The position numbers were made by a program, and so were the translations under genes. DNA of 64,000 nt from Rathayibacter caricis DSM 15933 (lineage in GTDB: Bacteria; Actinomycetota; Actinomycetes; Actinomycetales; Microbacteriaceae). This document shows, piece after piece, positions 9,604-17,289 of this stretch (position 1 is its first letter; every line of letters starts with the position of its first letter). The DNA lies in contig NZ_PZPL01000001.1 in assembly GCF_003044275.1 (NCBI RefSeq), positions 2,108,001 to 2,172,000 of the forward strand. The letters are read 5' to 3'. Below the pieces are notes generated by a model. That model was given only the letters and a program-made list of their open reading frames with translations, made no database searches and had not been told where the DNA came from.

Positions 9604-11496
9604 GTGTCCGCACCCTCCTCCCCGTCCGCACCGTCGTCCCCGTCCGTACCGTCGTCCCCGACAGTCCAGCGCCCCCGCACGCTGACAGTGCTGCTGCGCC
9701 TGCTGCCGTTCGTCGGCGACACCCTGCCGCGCCTGAGCCTCGGCATCGTGGTCGCCCTGGTGGCCAGCCTCGTCTCGCTGGCGATCCCGATCGTCCTCCA
9801 GCGACTCGTCGACGGGCCGCTCACCGAGGGAGCGAGTTCCGGTGATCTCGGTCCGCTGATCGGACCCGTGCTGCTGGTCCTCGGACTCGGCGTGCTCGAG
9901 GCGGTCGCGATCGCCCTGCGCCGCCGGATGGTGCTGACCCCGAGCACGCGGGTCGAGGCCCGGATGCGCACCGCGCTCTACCAGCGCCTGCAGGACCTGC
10001 CCGTCTCGTTCCACGACCGCTGGCAGAGCGGGCAGCTGCTGTCCCGTGCCGTGAGCGACCTCAGCCTCATCCGCCGCTGGATCGCCTTCGGCTTCGTGCT
10101 GCTGGTCGTGAACGCCCTGACGATCCTCGTCGGCTTCGGCGTGCTCGTGTACTGGAACCCGATCCTCGGCGTCCTCTTCATCGTCTGCTCGATCCCCGTC
10201 TGGATCTACGGCTTCCTCTTCGAGAAGCGCTACTCGAGCATCGCCCGTCGCAGCCAGGACCAGGCCGGCGATCTGGCGACCACCGTCGAGCAGTCGGTGC
10301 ACGGCATCCGCGTGCTGAAGGCGTTCGGCCGCGGCAAGCACGCCCTCGAGGGCTTCGCCGATCAGGCGGAGCTGCTGCGCGGCACCGAGATCGCCAAGGC
10401 CAAGGCCATCGCGGGGATCTGGCTGATCCTCCTGCTCGTGCCCGATGTGGCGTTCGCGCTGTGCCTGCTCGGCGGAGTGTTCCTCGCCGCCGACGGTCAG
10501 CTGAGCGTCGGCGAGCTGTTCGCCTTCTTCGCCACCGCCACGGTGCTGCGCTGGCCGGTGGAGTCGATCGGGTTCCTCCTGTCGATGACCTTCGACACGC
10601 GCACCGCCGTCGACCGCTACTTCGAGGTGATGGACAGCCGCAACACGATCACCGACCCGGAGGCGCCCGAGACGATCGCCCGGCCGCGCGGCCGGGTCGT
10701 GTTCCGCGACGTCCACTTCCGCTACCAGGACGCACCCGCCAGCACCGCCGACCTGCTCGACGGCGTCGACCTCGAGGTCGAGCCGGGCGAGACGATGGCC
10801 CTGGTCGGAGTGACGGGGTCGGGCAAGACGACGCTGACCGCGCTCCTTCCCCGCCTCTACGACGTGACCGCCGGCTCGATCGAGATCGACGGAGTGGACG
10901 TGCGCCGCTTGCGCCGCGAGGAGCTCCGCTCGCAGGTGGGCATGGCCTTCGAGGACGCCACGCTCTTCTCGACGTCCGTCCGCGAGAACGTGCTCCTCGG
11001 GCGTCCCGAGGCGAGCGAGGAGGAGCTGCTCGAGGCGCTCGAGATCGCCCAGGCCGACTTCGTGCACTCCCTCCCCGACGGCCTCGACACCACGGTCGGC
11101 GAGGAGGGGATGAGCCTCTCGGGCGGGCAGCGGCAGAGGCTGGCCCTCGCCCGGGCGATCGCCGCGCGGCCGTCGGTGCTGGTGCTCGACGACCCGCTGT
11201 CGGCGCTCGACGTCGACACCGAGGCCCGGGTCGAGGCGGGCCTGCGCCGCGTCCTCGGCGACACGACCGCCCTGATCGTCGCCCACCGTCCGTCCACGGT
11301 CGCGCTCGCCGACCGCGTCGCGCTCCTCGAGGAGGGGCGCGTCACCGCCGTCGGCACCCACAGCGAGCTGCTGGCGACGAGCCCCCACTACCGCTTCGTC
11401 GTCTCGAGCCTCGAGGAGGACGAGCAGTCCAGGGCCCCCGGCGCCGAGCGCGTCGGCTCCCGGCCCGCCCCGATCGATCAGGAGAGCACCTCATGA
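9604..11496 (+). CDS. ABC exporter half-transporter, permease plus ATPase (subunit with degenerate catalytic site)
   Basis: The 630-residue protein has a six-helix ABC exporter membrane domain (about 30-330) and a nucleotide-binding domain (about 365-600) with Walker [10 protein letters not shown], signature [15 protein letters not shown] and Walker [13 protein letters not shown]. The residue after the Walker B Asp is Asp instead of the catalytic Glu, as in the weak site of heterodimeric exporters. The N-terminus carries a low-complexity SAPSSPS stretch. Its stop overlaps the ATG of the next gene (ATGA), so both subunits are co-translated. A TATAGC element near 9510 is the likely promoter. 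The exported substrate, perhaps a drug or lipid, is unknown. Confidence 0.93.
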   Translation: MSAPSSPSAPSSPSVPSSPTVQRPRTLTVLLRLLPFVGDTLPRLSLGIVVALVASLVSLAIPIVLQRLVDGPLTEGASSGDLGPLIGPVLLVLGLGVLEAVAIALRRRMVLTPSTRVEARMRTALYQRLQDLPVSFHDRWQSGQLLSRAVSDLSLIRRWIAFGFVLLVVNALTILVGFGVLVYWNPILGVLFIVCSIPVWIYGFLFEKRYSSIARRSQDQAGDLATTVEQSVHGIRVLKAFGRGKHALEGFADQAELLRGTEIAKAKAIAGIWLILLLVPDVAFALCLLGGVFLAADGQLSVGELFAFFATATVLRWPVESIGFLLSMTFDTRTAVDRYFEVMDSRNTITDPEAPETIARPRGRVVFRDVHFRYQDAPASTADLLDGVDLEVEPGETMALVGVTGSGKTTLTALLPRLYDVTAGSIEIDGVDVRRLRREELRSQVGMAFEDATLFSTSVRENVLLGRPEASEEELLEALEIAQADFVHSLPDGLDTTVGEEGMSLSGGQRQRLALARAIAARPSVLVLDDPLSALDVDTEARVEAGLRRVLGDTTALIVAHRPSTVALADRVALLEEGRVTAVGTHSELLATSPHYRFVVSSLEEDEQSRAPGAERVGSRPAPIDQESTS

Positions 11497-13295
11497 GCAC
11501 GCTCGGCTCCCTCGAGGAGCGCGACGACCTCACGCGCGCGGAGTCCGCGGCGATGCGCCGCCGCTCCCTGCGACTCCTCGGGTCGCTGCTGCGGCCGCTG
11601 CGGGTGCGACTGATCCTGACGGCGGTGGTGGTCGTGGTCTCCGCCGCGGCGCAGGTCGCCGGACCGGCGCTGATCGCAGCCGGCATCGACAACGGACTGC
11701 CCGCGGTGCTCGACGGCGATGCGACTCCGCTGCTGCTCGCCGTCGGCGCGTACATCCTCACCGGCCTCACCGGCGCCCTCCTGGTCGCCTGGTACACGGT
11801 GCTGTCGGCGCGGGTGAGCCAGGCGATCCTCCTGGACCTCCGCAAGCGCGTGTTCCTGCACACGCAGAGGCTCAGCCTCGAGTTCCACGAGAACTACACC
11901 TCGGGCCGCATCATCTCGCGGCAGACGAGCGACCTCGACTCGATCCGCGAGCTGCTCGACTCGGGCATCAACCAGCTCGTCCAGGGCGCGCTCTACATGG
12001 GCTTCGTGGCGATCGCGCTCGTCTCGCTCGACCCGCCGAGCGGTCTCGTGCTCGCCTGCGCACTCGTCCCGCTGGCGATCCTGACCCGCTGGTTCCAGAA
12101 GCGGTCGCAGGCGCTGTTCCGCGGCACCCGCGTCGCGTCGTCGCGGCTGATCGTGCAGTTCGTCGAGACGATGACCGGCATCCGCGCCGTGCAGGCCTTC
12201 CGCACCGAGCCGCGCAACGAGTCGGTGTTCGGCGAGCTCGTCGAGCGCTACCGCGTCACCTACAAGCGCGTGTTCGCCCTCTTCGGGACCTTCGATCCCG
12301 GCCTCGTGCTGATCGGCAACGTCACGGTCGCGGTCGTCCTGCTGCTGGGCGGCATCCGCGTGCTCGACGGCGGACTCGAGATCGGGGCCCTGCTCGCGGT
12401 CCTGCTCTACACGCGCCGGTTCTTCGATCCGATGGAGGAGATGGCGATGTTCTACAACTCCTACCAGTCGGCCGCCGCGGCCCTCGAGAAGATCTCGGGC
12501 GTGCTGGCGGAGGAGCCGAGCGTGCCGGATCCCGCGCGCCCGGTCGACCTCTACGAGGCGCGGGGGCGCATCGGGTTCGAGGGCGTCCGCTTCGCGTACA
12601 CGGCCGATCGCGAGATCCTGCCGCGCTTCGACCTCGACATCCCCGCCGGGCAGACGATCGCCCTGGTCGGATCGACCGGCGCGGGCAAGTCGACCCTGGC
12701 GAAGCTGCTCTCGCGCTTCTACGACCCGACCGACGGAGTGGTGACCCTCGACGGCGTCGATCTGCGGCAGCTGCATCCGAAGGACCTCCGCCGCGCGATC
12801 GTGATGGTGACACAGGAGGCGTACCTCTTCTCGGGGTCCGTCTCCGACAACATCGCGATCGGCCGGCCCTCGGCCACCTACGACGAGATCGTGGGCGCTG
12901 CGAAGGCGGTCGGGGCGCACGAGTTCATCGTGTCGCTGCCGGACGGCTACGACACCGACGTCAACAAGCGCGGCGGGCGCGTCTCGGCCGGGCAGCGCCA
13001 GCTGATCTCGTTCGCGCGCGCGTTCCTCGCGGACCCGGCGGTGCTCATCCTCGACGAGGCGACGTCCTCGCTCGACATCCCGAGCGAGCGGCTCGTGCAG
13101 CAGGGTCTGCAGACCCTGCTCGCCGATCGGACCGCGGTGATCATCGCGCACCGGCTGTCGACGGTCGCGATCGCCGACCGGGTGCTGGTGATGGAGCACG
13201 GGCGCATCGTCGAGGACGGGACTCCGGCCGACCTGATCGCCGGGGAGGGCCGGTTCGCCGTGCTGCACGCCGCCTGGCGGGACTCGCTGGTCTAG
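11493..13295 (+). CDS. ABC exporter half-transporter, permease plus ATPase (subunit with intact catalytic Glu)
   Basis: The 600-residue partner of the preceding gene. The membrane domain covers about residues 25-320 and the ATPase about 350-595, with Walker [10 protein letters not shown] and Walker [13 protein letters not shown] with the canonical Glu. The ABC signature is altered to RVSAGQRQL in place of LSGGQ. In the heterodimer this altered signature would face the degenerate Walker B of the first subunit, leaving one good and one poor ATP site, as in TM287/288- and BmrCD-type exporters. Its TAG shares a CTAG with the convergent gene. Confidence 0.93.
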   Translation: MSTLGSLEERDDLTRAESAAMRRRSLRLLGSLLRPLRVRLILTAVVVVVSAAAQVAGPALIAAGIDNGLPAVLDGDATPLLLAVGAYILTGLTGALLVAWYTVLSARVSQAILLDLRKRVFLHTQRLSLEFHENYTSGRIISRQTSDLDSIRELLDSGINQLVQGALYMGFVAIALVSLDPPSGLVLACALVPLAILTRWFQKRSQALFRGTRVASSRLIVQFVETMTGIRAVQAFRTEPRNESVFGELVERYRVTYKRVFALFGTFDPGLVLIGNVTVAVVLLLGGIRVLDGGLEIGALLAVLLYTRRFFDPMEEMAMFYNSYQSAAAALEKISGVLAEEPSVPDPARPVDLYEARGRIGFEGVRFAYTADREILPRFDLDIPAGQTIALVGSTGAGKSTLAKLLSRFYDPTDGVVTLDGVDLRQLHPKDLRRAIVMVTQEAYLFSGSVSDNIAIGRPSATYDEIVGAAKAVGAHEFIVSLPDGYDTDVNKRGGRVSAGQRQLISFARAFLADPAVLILDEATSSLDIPSERLVQQGLQTLLADRTAVIIAHRLSTVAIADRVLVMEHGRIVEDGTPADLIAGEGRFAVLHAAWRDSLV

Positions 13296-13606
13296 GCGCC
13301 GGCGGGCTCATGGGTCCAGGCGTCGGCGGGCGGACCGCTCCAGCGAGCGATCCGCACGTCGACGCGGTAGCCGCTCGGCGTCTCGACCAGCGGGGTGCCC
13401 TCCCGCTCGTACTCCGCCCGGGCGCGGTCCTCGTAGCCGATCGGAGGGGCGCCGCCGGAGCGGACGACGCGCCACCACGCGGTGTCGGAGCCGTAGCGGG
13501 CCATCACGGTGCCGACCGCACGGGCGGCACGGGTCCCGAGGACCGCGGCGACGTCTCCGTAGGCCATCACGTGCCCGCGAGGGATCGAGTCGACGACGGC
13601 CAGCAC
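13292..13606 (-). CDS. Alkyltransferase-like (MGMT-family) DNA-binding protein
   Basis: About 104 residues. The helix-turn-helix part of the O6-alkylguanine transferase family is recognisable: [17 protein letters not shown], then ARAVGTVMA, and the position of the acceptor PCHRV motif reads [10 protein letters not shown]. The nucleophilic Cys is replaced by Trp, as in ATL proteins, which bind O6-alkylated DNA and hand it to nucleotide-excision repair instead of repairing it directly. The GTG used here leaves the N-terminus slightly short: the codons just upstream (PDFVTA) also look family-like, but no good start codon is seen there. Confidence 0.85.
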   Translation of the reverse strand: MLAVVDSIPRGHVMAYGDVAAVLGTRAARAVGTVMARYGSDTAWWRVVRSGGAPPIGYEDRARAEYEREGTPLVETPSGYRVDVRIARWSGPPADAWTHEPAGA

Positions 13607-13683
13607 GGCCGTGACGAAGTCGGGTGCGCCTCCGGCTCCTGGGTCGATCCGGTCGGACGATCCGTCGCGAGGATCCCGAGGGG

Positions 13684-14133
13684 TCAGAGCTTCAGAGCCC
13701 CGATGTTCTCGCCGTACGGGGTCTCGCCGACGACCTCGAAGCCGACCCAGCGGAAGAACTGGTCGGGACCGTCCTCGCCGGACTCCCAGATCACGGTGAG
13801 GGTGTCGAAGCCCCGGCTGCGCGCCTCGTCGGCGGCGGCGCGGACGGCGAAGGTGCCGACTCCGCGGCCCTGCTTCGCCGCGTCGATGTTGATGCGCCAG
13901 ATGCAGCTGCGGAACTCCTCCGCGGCGTTCTCGTCGAAGTGCGCGTGGAGGAATCCGACGAGCTCGTCGCCGTCGAGGATCGCGCGCTGCCAGGCGGCTC
14001 CGGGATCGATCACGGCCGCGGCGGCGGAGTAGGAGACGGGCGCAACGAACTGCTCCTGGCCGGGTTTGAGGCTCAGGCCGTTGACGGCGGAGATGTTCGA
14101 GGCCGACAGCTCTTCCAGACGCAGTGCACTCAT
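13684..14133 (-). CDS. GNAT-family N-acetyltransferase
   Basis: A 149-residue single-domain acetyltransferase. The acetyl-CoA pyrophosphate-binding loop appears as AAKQGRGVGTFAV, and the C-terminal FFRWVGFEVVGETPYGE segment is the usual beta-strand 6/7 region. The substrate (amine or diamine) is unknown. The ATG is preceded by TAGATT (14140-14145) with a six-base gap on the minus strand, so it is probably leaderless and monocistronic. Confidence 0.88.
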   Translation of the reverse strand: MSALRLEELSASNISAVNGLSLKPGQEQFVAPVSYSAAAAVIDPGAAWQRAILDGDELVGFLHAHFDENAAEEFRSCIWRINIDAAKQGRGVGTFAVRAAADEARSRGFDTLTVIWESGEDGPDQFFRWVGFEVVGETPYGENIGALKL

Positions 14134-14249
14134 GCGGTCAATCTAGCGGGCCGGTCGGCGGGCGGCATCCTCCGGGCGGACGAGGTGTCGTCCGGCGACC
14201 CGGCCGCTCCCCGGAACTCTCTCGACGTCGAGACAGTTGGCCCCTCGGG

Positions 14250-14255
14250 TAAGCT
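14250..14255 (+). promoter_or_regulatory. Probable -10 element of icd
   Basis: The hexamer TAAGCT lies about 80 bases upstream of the icd ATG. Unlike most genes here, icd then has a real leader with a GGCCG/CGGCC hairpin and a GGGAGA ribosome binding site. Confidence 0.5.
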
Positions 14256-14333
14256 GGCTGAGGCCGTGTGACGCGGCCGAGAGCCGCCCGTCCCGCGCAG
14301 AGGCGGGGCGCTTCACGAGACCATGGGAGAGCA

Positions 14334-15551
14334 ATGTCCAAGATCAAGGTTGAGGGAACCGTCGTCGAGCTCGACGGCGACGAGATGACGCGGATCATCT
14401 GGCAGAAGATCAAGGACACCCTCATCCACCCGTACCTCGACGTGAACCTCGAGTACTACGACCTCGGCATGGAGCACCGCGACGCGACCGACGACCAGGT
14501 CACGATCGACGCGGCGCACGCCATCCAGAAGCACGGCGTGGGCGTCAAGTGCGCGACCATCACGCCCGACGAGGCGCGGGTCGAGGAGTTCGGCCTGAAG
14601 AAGATGTGGAAGTCGCCCAACGGCACGATCCGCAACATCCTCGGCGGCGTGATCTTCCGCGAGCCGATCATCATCTCGAACATCCCGCGCCTCGTGCCGG
14701 GCTGGAACAAGCCGATCATCATCGGCCGCCACGCCTTCGGCGACCAGTACCGCGCCACGGACTTCGTCTTCAAGGGGAAGGGCACGCTCACCGTCGAGTT
14801 CACCCCCGAGGACGGCTCCGAGCCGATGAAGTTCGAGGTCTACAAGGCGCCCGACGACGGCATCGCGCAGGTCCAGTACAACCAGGACGCGTCGATCCGC
14901 GACTTCGCGCGCTCGTCGCTCAACTACGGGCTGACCCGCAACTACCCGGTCTACCTCTCGACGAAGAACACGATCCTGAAGGCCTACGACGGCCGCTTCA
15001 AGGACATCTTCGAGGAGATCTTCCAGACCGAGTTCAAGGAGCGCTTCGACGCCGCCGGTCTGACCTACGAGCACCGCCTCATCGACGATATGGTCGCCTC
15101 GGCCATGAAGTGGGAAGGCGGCTACGTCTGGGCCTGCAAGAACTACGACGGCGACGTGCAGTCCGACACCGTGGCGCAGGGCTTCGGCTCGCTCGGCCTC
15201 ATGACCTCGGTCCTCTCGACGCCCGACGGCTCCGTCGTCGAGGCCGAGGCGGCGCACGGCACGGTCACGCGCCACTACCGCCAGCACCAGGCGGGCAAGC
15301 CCACCTCGACGAACCCGATCGCCTCGATCTACGCCTGGACGCGCGGCCTCGCGCACCGCGGCAAGCTCGACGGCAACCAGGAGCTCATCGACTTCTCGCT
15401 CGCGCTCGAGGACGTCGTCATCAAGACGGTCGAGTCCGGCAAGATGACGAAGGACCTCGCGCTGCTCGTCGGCCCCGACCAGGGCTGGCAGACGACGGAG
15501 GAGTTCCTCGCGACGCTCGACGAGAACCTCAAGGCGCGCATGTCGGCGTAG
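14334..15551 (+). CDS. icd: NADP-dependent isocitrate dehydrogenase (homodimeric type)
   Basis: The 405-residue enzyme oxidatively decarboxylates isocitrate to 2-oxoglutarate in the TCA cycle. It belongs to the dimeric, eukaryote-like NADP class: [10 protein letters not shown] at the N-terminus, [19 protein letters not shown] (substrate loop), [23 protein letters not shown] and [15 protein letters not shown] (cofactor region). The ATG at 14334 was chosen because GGGAGA lies at the right distance; an in-frame start 22 codons upstream would add a sequence foreign to the family. A two-way terminator follows. Confidence 0.97.
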   Translation: MSKIKVEGTVVELDGDEMTRIIWQKIKDTLIHPYLDVNLEYYDLGMEHRDATDDQVTIDAAHAIQKHGVGVKCATITPDEARVEEFGLKKMWKSPNGTIRNILGGVIFREPIIISNIPRLVPGWNKPIIIGRHAFGDQYRATDFVFKGKGTLTVEFTPEDGSEPMKFEVYKAPDDGIAQVQYNQDASIRDFARSSLNYGLTRNYPVYLSTKNTILKAYDGRFKDIFEEIFQTEFKERFDAAGLTYEHRLIDDMVASAMKWEGGYVWACKNYDGDVQSDTVAQGFGSLGLMTSVLSTPDGSVVEAEAAHGTVTRHYRQHQAGKPTSTNPIASIYAWTRGLAHRGKLDGNQELIDFSLALEDVVIKTVESGKMTKDLALLVGPDQGWQTTEEFLATLDENLKARMSA

Positions 15552-15578
15552 CCCGCCTCCGGCTCGCAGAGCACGCTT

Positions 15579-15610
15579 CGGCCCGCAGGATCCTCGGATC
15601 CCGCGGGCCG
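15579..15610. terminator. Bidirectional hairpin between icd and the flavin monooxygenase gene
   Basis: CGGCCCGC and GCGGGCCG flank an inner GGATCC/GGATCC stem with a two-base loop and one A/C mismatch. It sits between two convergent genes and can serve both. Confidence 0.75.
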
Positions 15611-15636
15611 ACCGCGTTCCCGGGGTCCGGAGGTGC

Positions 15637-16593
15637 TCAGAGCACGCGGGCGAGCCGATCCAGAGCCGCCATCGCGTCCGGCCCCGAGGGCATGAGCACG
15701 ACGCTCGCGGCGCCGGCGTCGTGGAGCTGCGCGATCCGTGCACGGGCAGCCGAGGGGGTGCCGACGACCGCCAGCTGGTCGACCCACTCGTCGGGCAGGT
15801 CGCGGACGAAGGCGGCGCGATCGGCGCTCCGCTCGCGCAGGGCGCGGAACTCGGCCGCGAAGGGCAGCGGGTCGATGTGCGGCGCCCAGTCCGGCTCGCC
15901 GATCCACTCGAGGCCGGGGCGGACGAGGTCGCGCGCCGCCGAGGCGTCGTCGTCGACCGCGGCCACGTTGTAGGCGACCACGCGGCCGGCCGTGCCGAGG
16001 TGCCCGCGCGCGGTGGCGAGGTACTCCGGAGTCACCGGCTCGGCGAGCACGACGCCGTCGGCGATGCGGCCGGCCAGCTCGAGCGAGCGGGGTCCGCGGA
16101 CGCCGGCGAGCAGCGGCGGGAGCACCGTCGGCGGGGTCTCGAGGCGGAGCGAGTCGACCGCGACGTAGCGGCCGTCGCGCGTCGTCTCCTCGCCCGAGAG
16201 CAGGGAGCGGACGGCGTCGAACTGCTCCTCGAGGAGCGTGAGGGGGCTGGCCGGCCAGATGCGCAGGCCGCGCATCCAGTGCGGCATGCCGTGACCGATG
16301 CCGGCGTGCACGCGGCCGGGGAACAGCTCGGCAAGCGTGCCCAGCTCCATGGCGGTGAACGCGGCGGCGCGGGCGGCGGCGGGCAGGATGCCGATGCCCA
16401 CGACGATCCGCTCGGTCGCGGCGAGGACGGCCGCGGCCTGGGCGATGCCGCCGCGGAAGCCGAGGTCCTCGACGACCCAGAGCTCGTCGAAGCCCGCGGC
16501 CTCGGCGCGGCGGGCGTAGGGGAGGACCTGCGAGGCGGGGAGGTCGCGGGGGAGCAGGAGTCCGACGGCGGCGTCGGGAGTCGTGGCGCGCAT
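15637..16593 (-). CDS. LLM-class flavin-dependent oxidoreductase (F420/FMN type)
   Basis: A 318-residue luciferase-like TIM-barrel oxidoreductase. It starts with AVGLLLPRDLPASQVLPYARRAEAAGFDELWVVED, a hallmark N-terminus of this class, and contains ERIVVGIGILPAAARAA and GRVHAGIGHG, the cofactor-binding strands. It could use FMN or F420; the substrate is not predictable. The ATG follows TACGCT by six bases on the minus strand (16600-16605), consistent with a leaderless single-gene transcript. Confidence 0.85.
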   Translation of the reverse strand: MRATTPDAAVGLLLPRDLPASQVLPYARRAEAAGFDELWVVEDLGFRGGIAQAAAVLAATERIVVGIGILPAAARAAAFTAMELGTLAELFPGRVHAGIGHGMPHWMRGLRIWPASPLTLLEEQFDAVRSLLSGEETTRDGRYVAVDSLRLETPPTVLPPLLAGVRGPRSLELAGRIADGVVLAEPVTPEYLATARGHLGTAGRVVAYNVAAVDDDASAARDLVRPGLEWIGEPDWAPHIDPLPFAAEFRALRERSADRAAFVRDLPDEWVDQLAVVGTPSAARARIAQLHDAGAASVVLMPSGPDAMAALDRLARVL

Positions 16594-16626
16594 GCTGCCA
16601 GCGTACGGCGGTGTGGCCGCACGCGA

Positions 16627-16661
16627 CGGCGGGGCGGCCGCTCGCGCGCGCCGCCCCGCCG
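16627..16661 (-). terminator. Hairpin terminator of the small heat-shock gene
   Basis: A perfect 12-bp stem (CGGCGGGGCGGC with GCCGCCCCGCCG) and an 11-base loop, twelve bases after the stop of the hsp20 gene. Confidence 0.75.
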
Positions 16662-16672
16662 GAGGGTCCGAG

Positions 16673-17113
16673 CTACTCCGAGTGCGCCTCGCTCAGCTGC
16701 ACCTGCTCGGGGTGCGAGGTCGAGACGACCTCGATCTTGCGGGAGCGCGCCTTCTCGGACACGGGGATCGTGACCGACAGCACGCCGTTGTCGTACGACG
16801 CCGAGATGCGCTCGGTGTCGACGCCCTGGCCCAGGCTCAGCTGGCGCACGAAGGTGGCCGACTGGCGCTCCCGGGTGATCCAGGTGACTCCGTCCCCGCT
16901 CGCGACGGTGCGCTGGGCGCGGATCGTGAGCAGCTGCCCGTCGACGTCCACATCGACGGAGCCGGGGTCGATGCCCGGCAGGTCGGCGGTGAGCACGTAG
17001 TGGTCACCGTCGCGGTACAGGTCGATCGGCATGCGGCGGGGGCCCTGGCCCGAGCCGAAGAGGGCGGAGGCGAAGCGGTCGAGCTCGCGGACGGGGTCGT
17101 AGGTGACGGCCAT
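16673..17113 (-). CDS. Hsp20 / alpha-crystallin family small heat-shock protein
   Basis: A 146-residue ATP-independent holdase chaperone. The alpha-crystallin domain spans about residues 30-130: MPIDLYRDGDHYVLTADLPG, then the conserved ISASYDNGVLSVTIPVSE, which ends in the GVL motif. A charged C-terminal tail follows. The ATG at 17113 was chosen because GGAGTG lies six bases upstream; a GTG nine bases further out would leave no room for a ribosome binding site. Upstream is a strong TTGGCA-N18-TATATT promoter overlapped by CIRCE-like and HAIR-like inverted repeats, so heat-shock control is likely. Confidence 0.95.
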   Translation of the reverse strand: MAVTYDPVRELDRFASALFGSGQGPRRMPIDLYRDGDHYVLTADLPGIDPGSVDVDVDGQLLTIRAQRTVASGDGVTWITRERQSATFVRQLSLGQGVDTERISASYDNGVLSVTIPVSEKARSRKIEVVSTSHPEQVQLSEAHSE

Positions 17114-17152
17114 GGGAATCACTCCATTCGGTCTGGCAACGGATGAGTCTCA

Positions 17153-17175
17153 AGTTGAGCCGACTCGACTCAACT
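17153..17175 (-). promoter_or_regulatory. HAIR-like operator (HspR type)
   Basis: The inverted repeat AGTTGAG-N9-CTCAACT has the TTGAG-N9-CTCAA core of the HspR-associated HAIR element (consensus CTTGAGT-N7-ACTCAAG). It lies just downstream of the hsp20 -10 box, over the expected transcription start. An adjoining CTCAA-G-TTGAG palindrome covers 17149-17159. Confidence 0.7.
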
Positions 17176-17184
17176 GCCTCGAAT

Positions 17185-17211
17185 ATAGCACTCGACCCCG
17201 GAGAGTGCCAA
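17185..17211 (-). promoter_or_regulatory. CIRCE-like operator (HrcA type) covering the hsp20 promoter
   Basis: ATAGCACTC-N9-GAGTGCCAA matches the CIRCE consensus TTAGCACTC-N9-GAGTGCTAA in all but two or three outer positions, with exact 9-base spacing. It spans the -35 (TTGGCA on the minus strand) and reaches the -10 box (TATATT, 17182-17187). Confidence 0.78.
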
Positions 17212-17229
17212 CGGGAGGCGTCACCCTTT

Positions 17230-17255
17230 CAGGTACTTCGTTACCTGTTCGTAAC
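17230..17255 (+). promoter_or_regulatory. Overlapping inverted repeats upstream of the subtilase promoter
   Basis: Two interleaved repeats, CAGGTA-N6-TACCTG (17230-17247) and GTTAC-N6-GTAAC (17240-17255), lie about 22-47 bases before the -10 hexamer TAGGGT (17277-17282). The second has the gTnAC-N6 layout of GlnR half-sites, which is suggestive only. Confidence 0.45.
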
Positions 17256-17289
17256 AGAGCCCGGCAATCGAGTTCGTAGGGTCGTTTCT

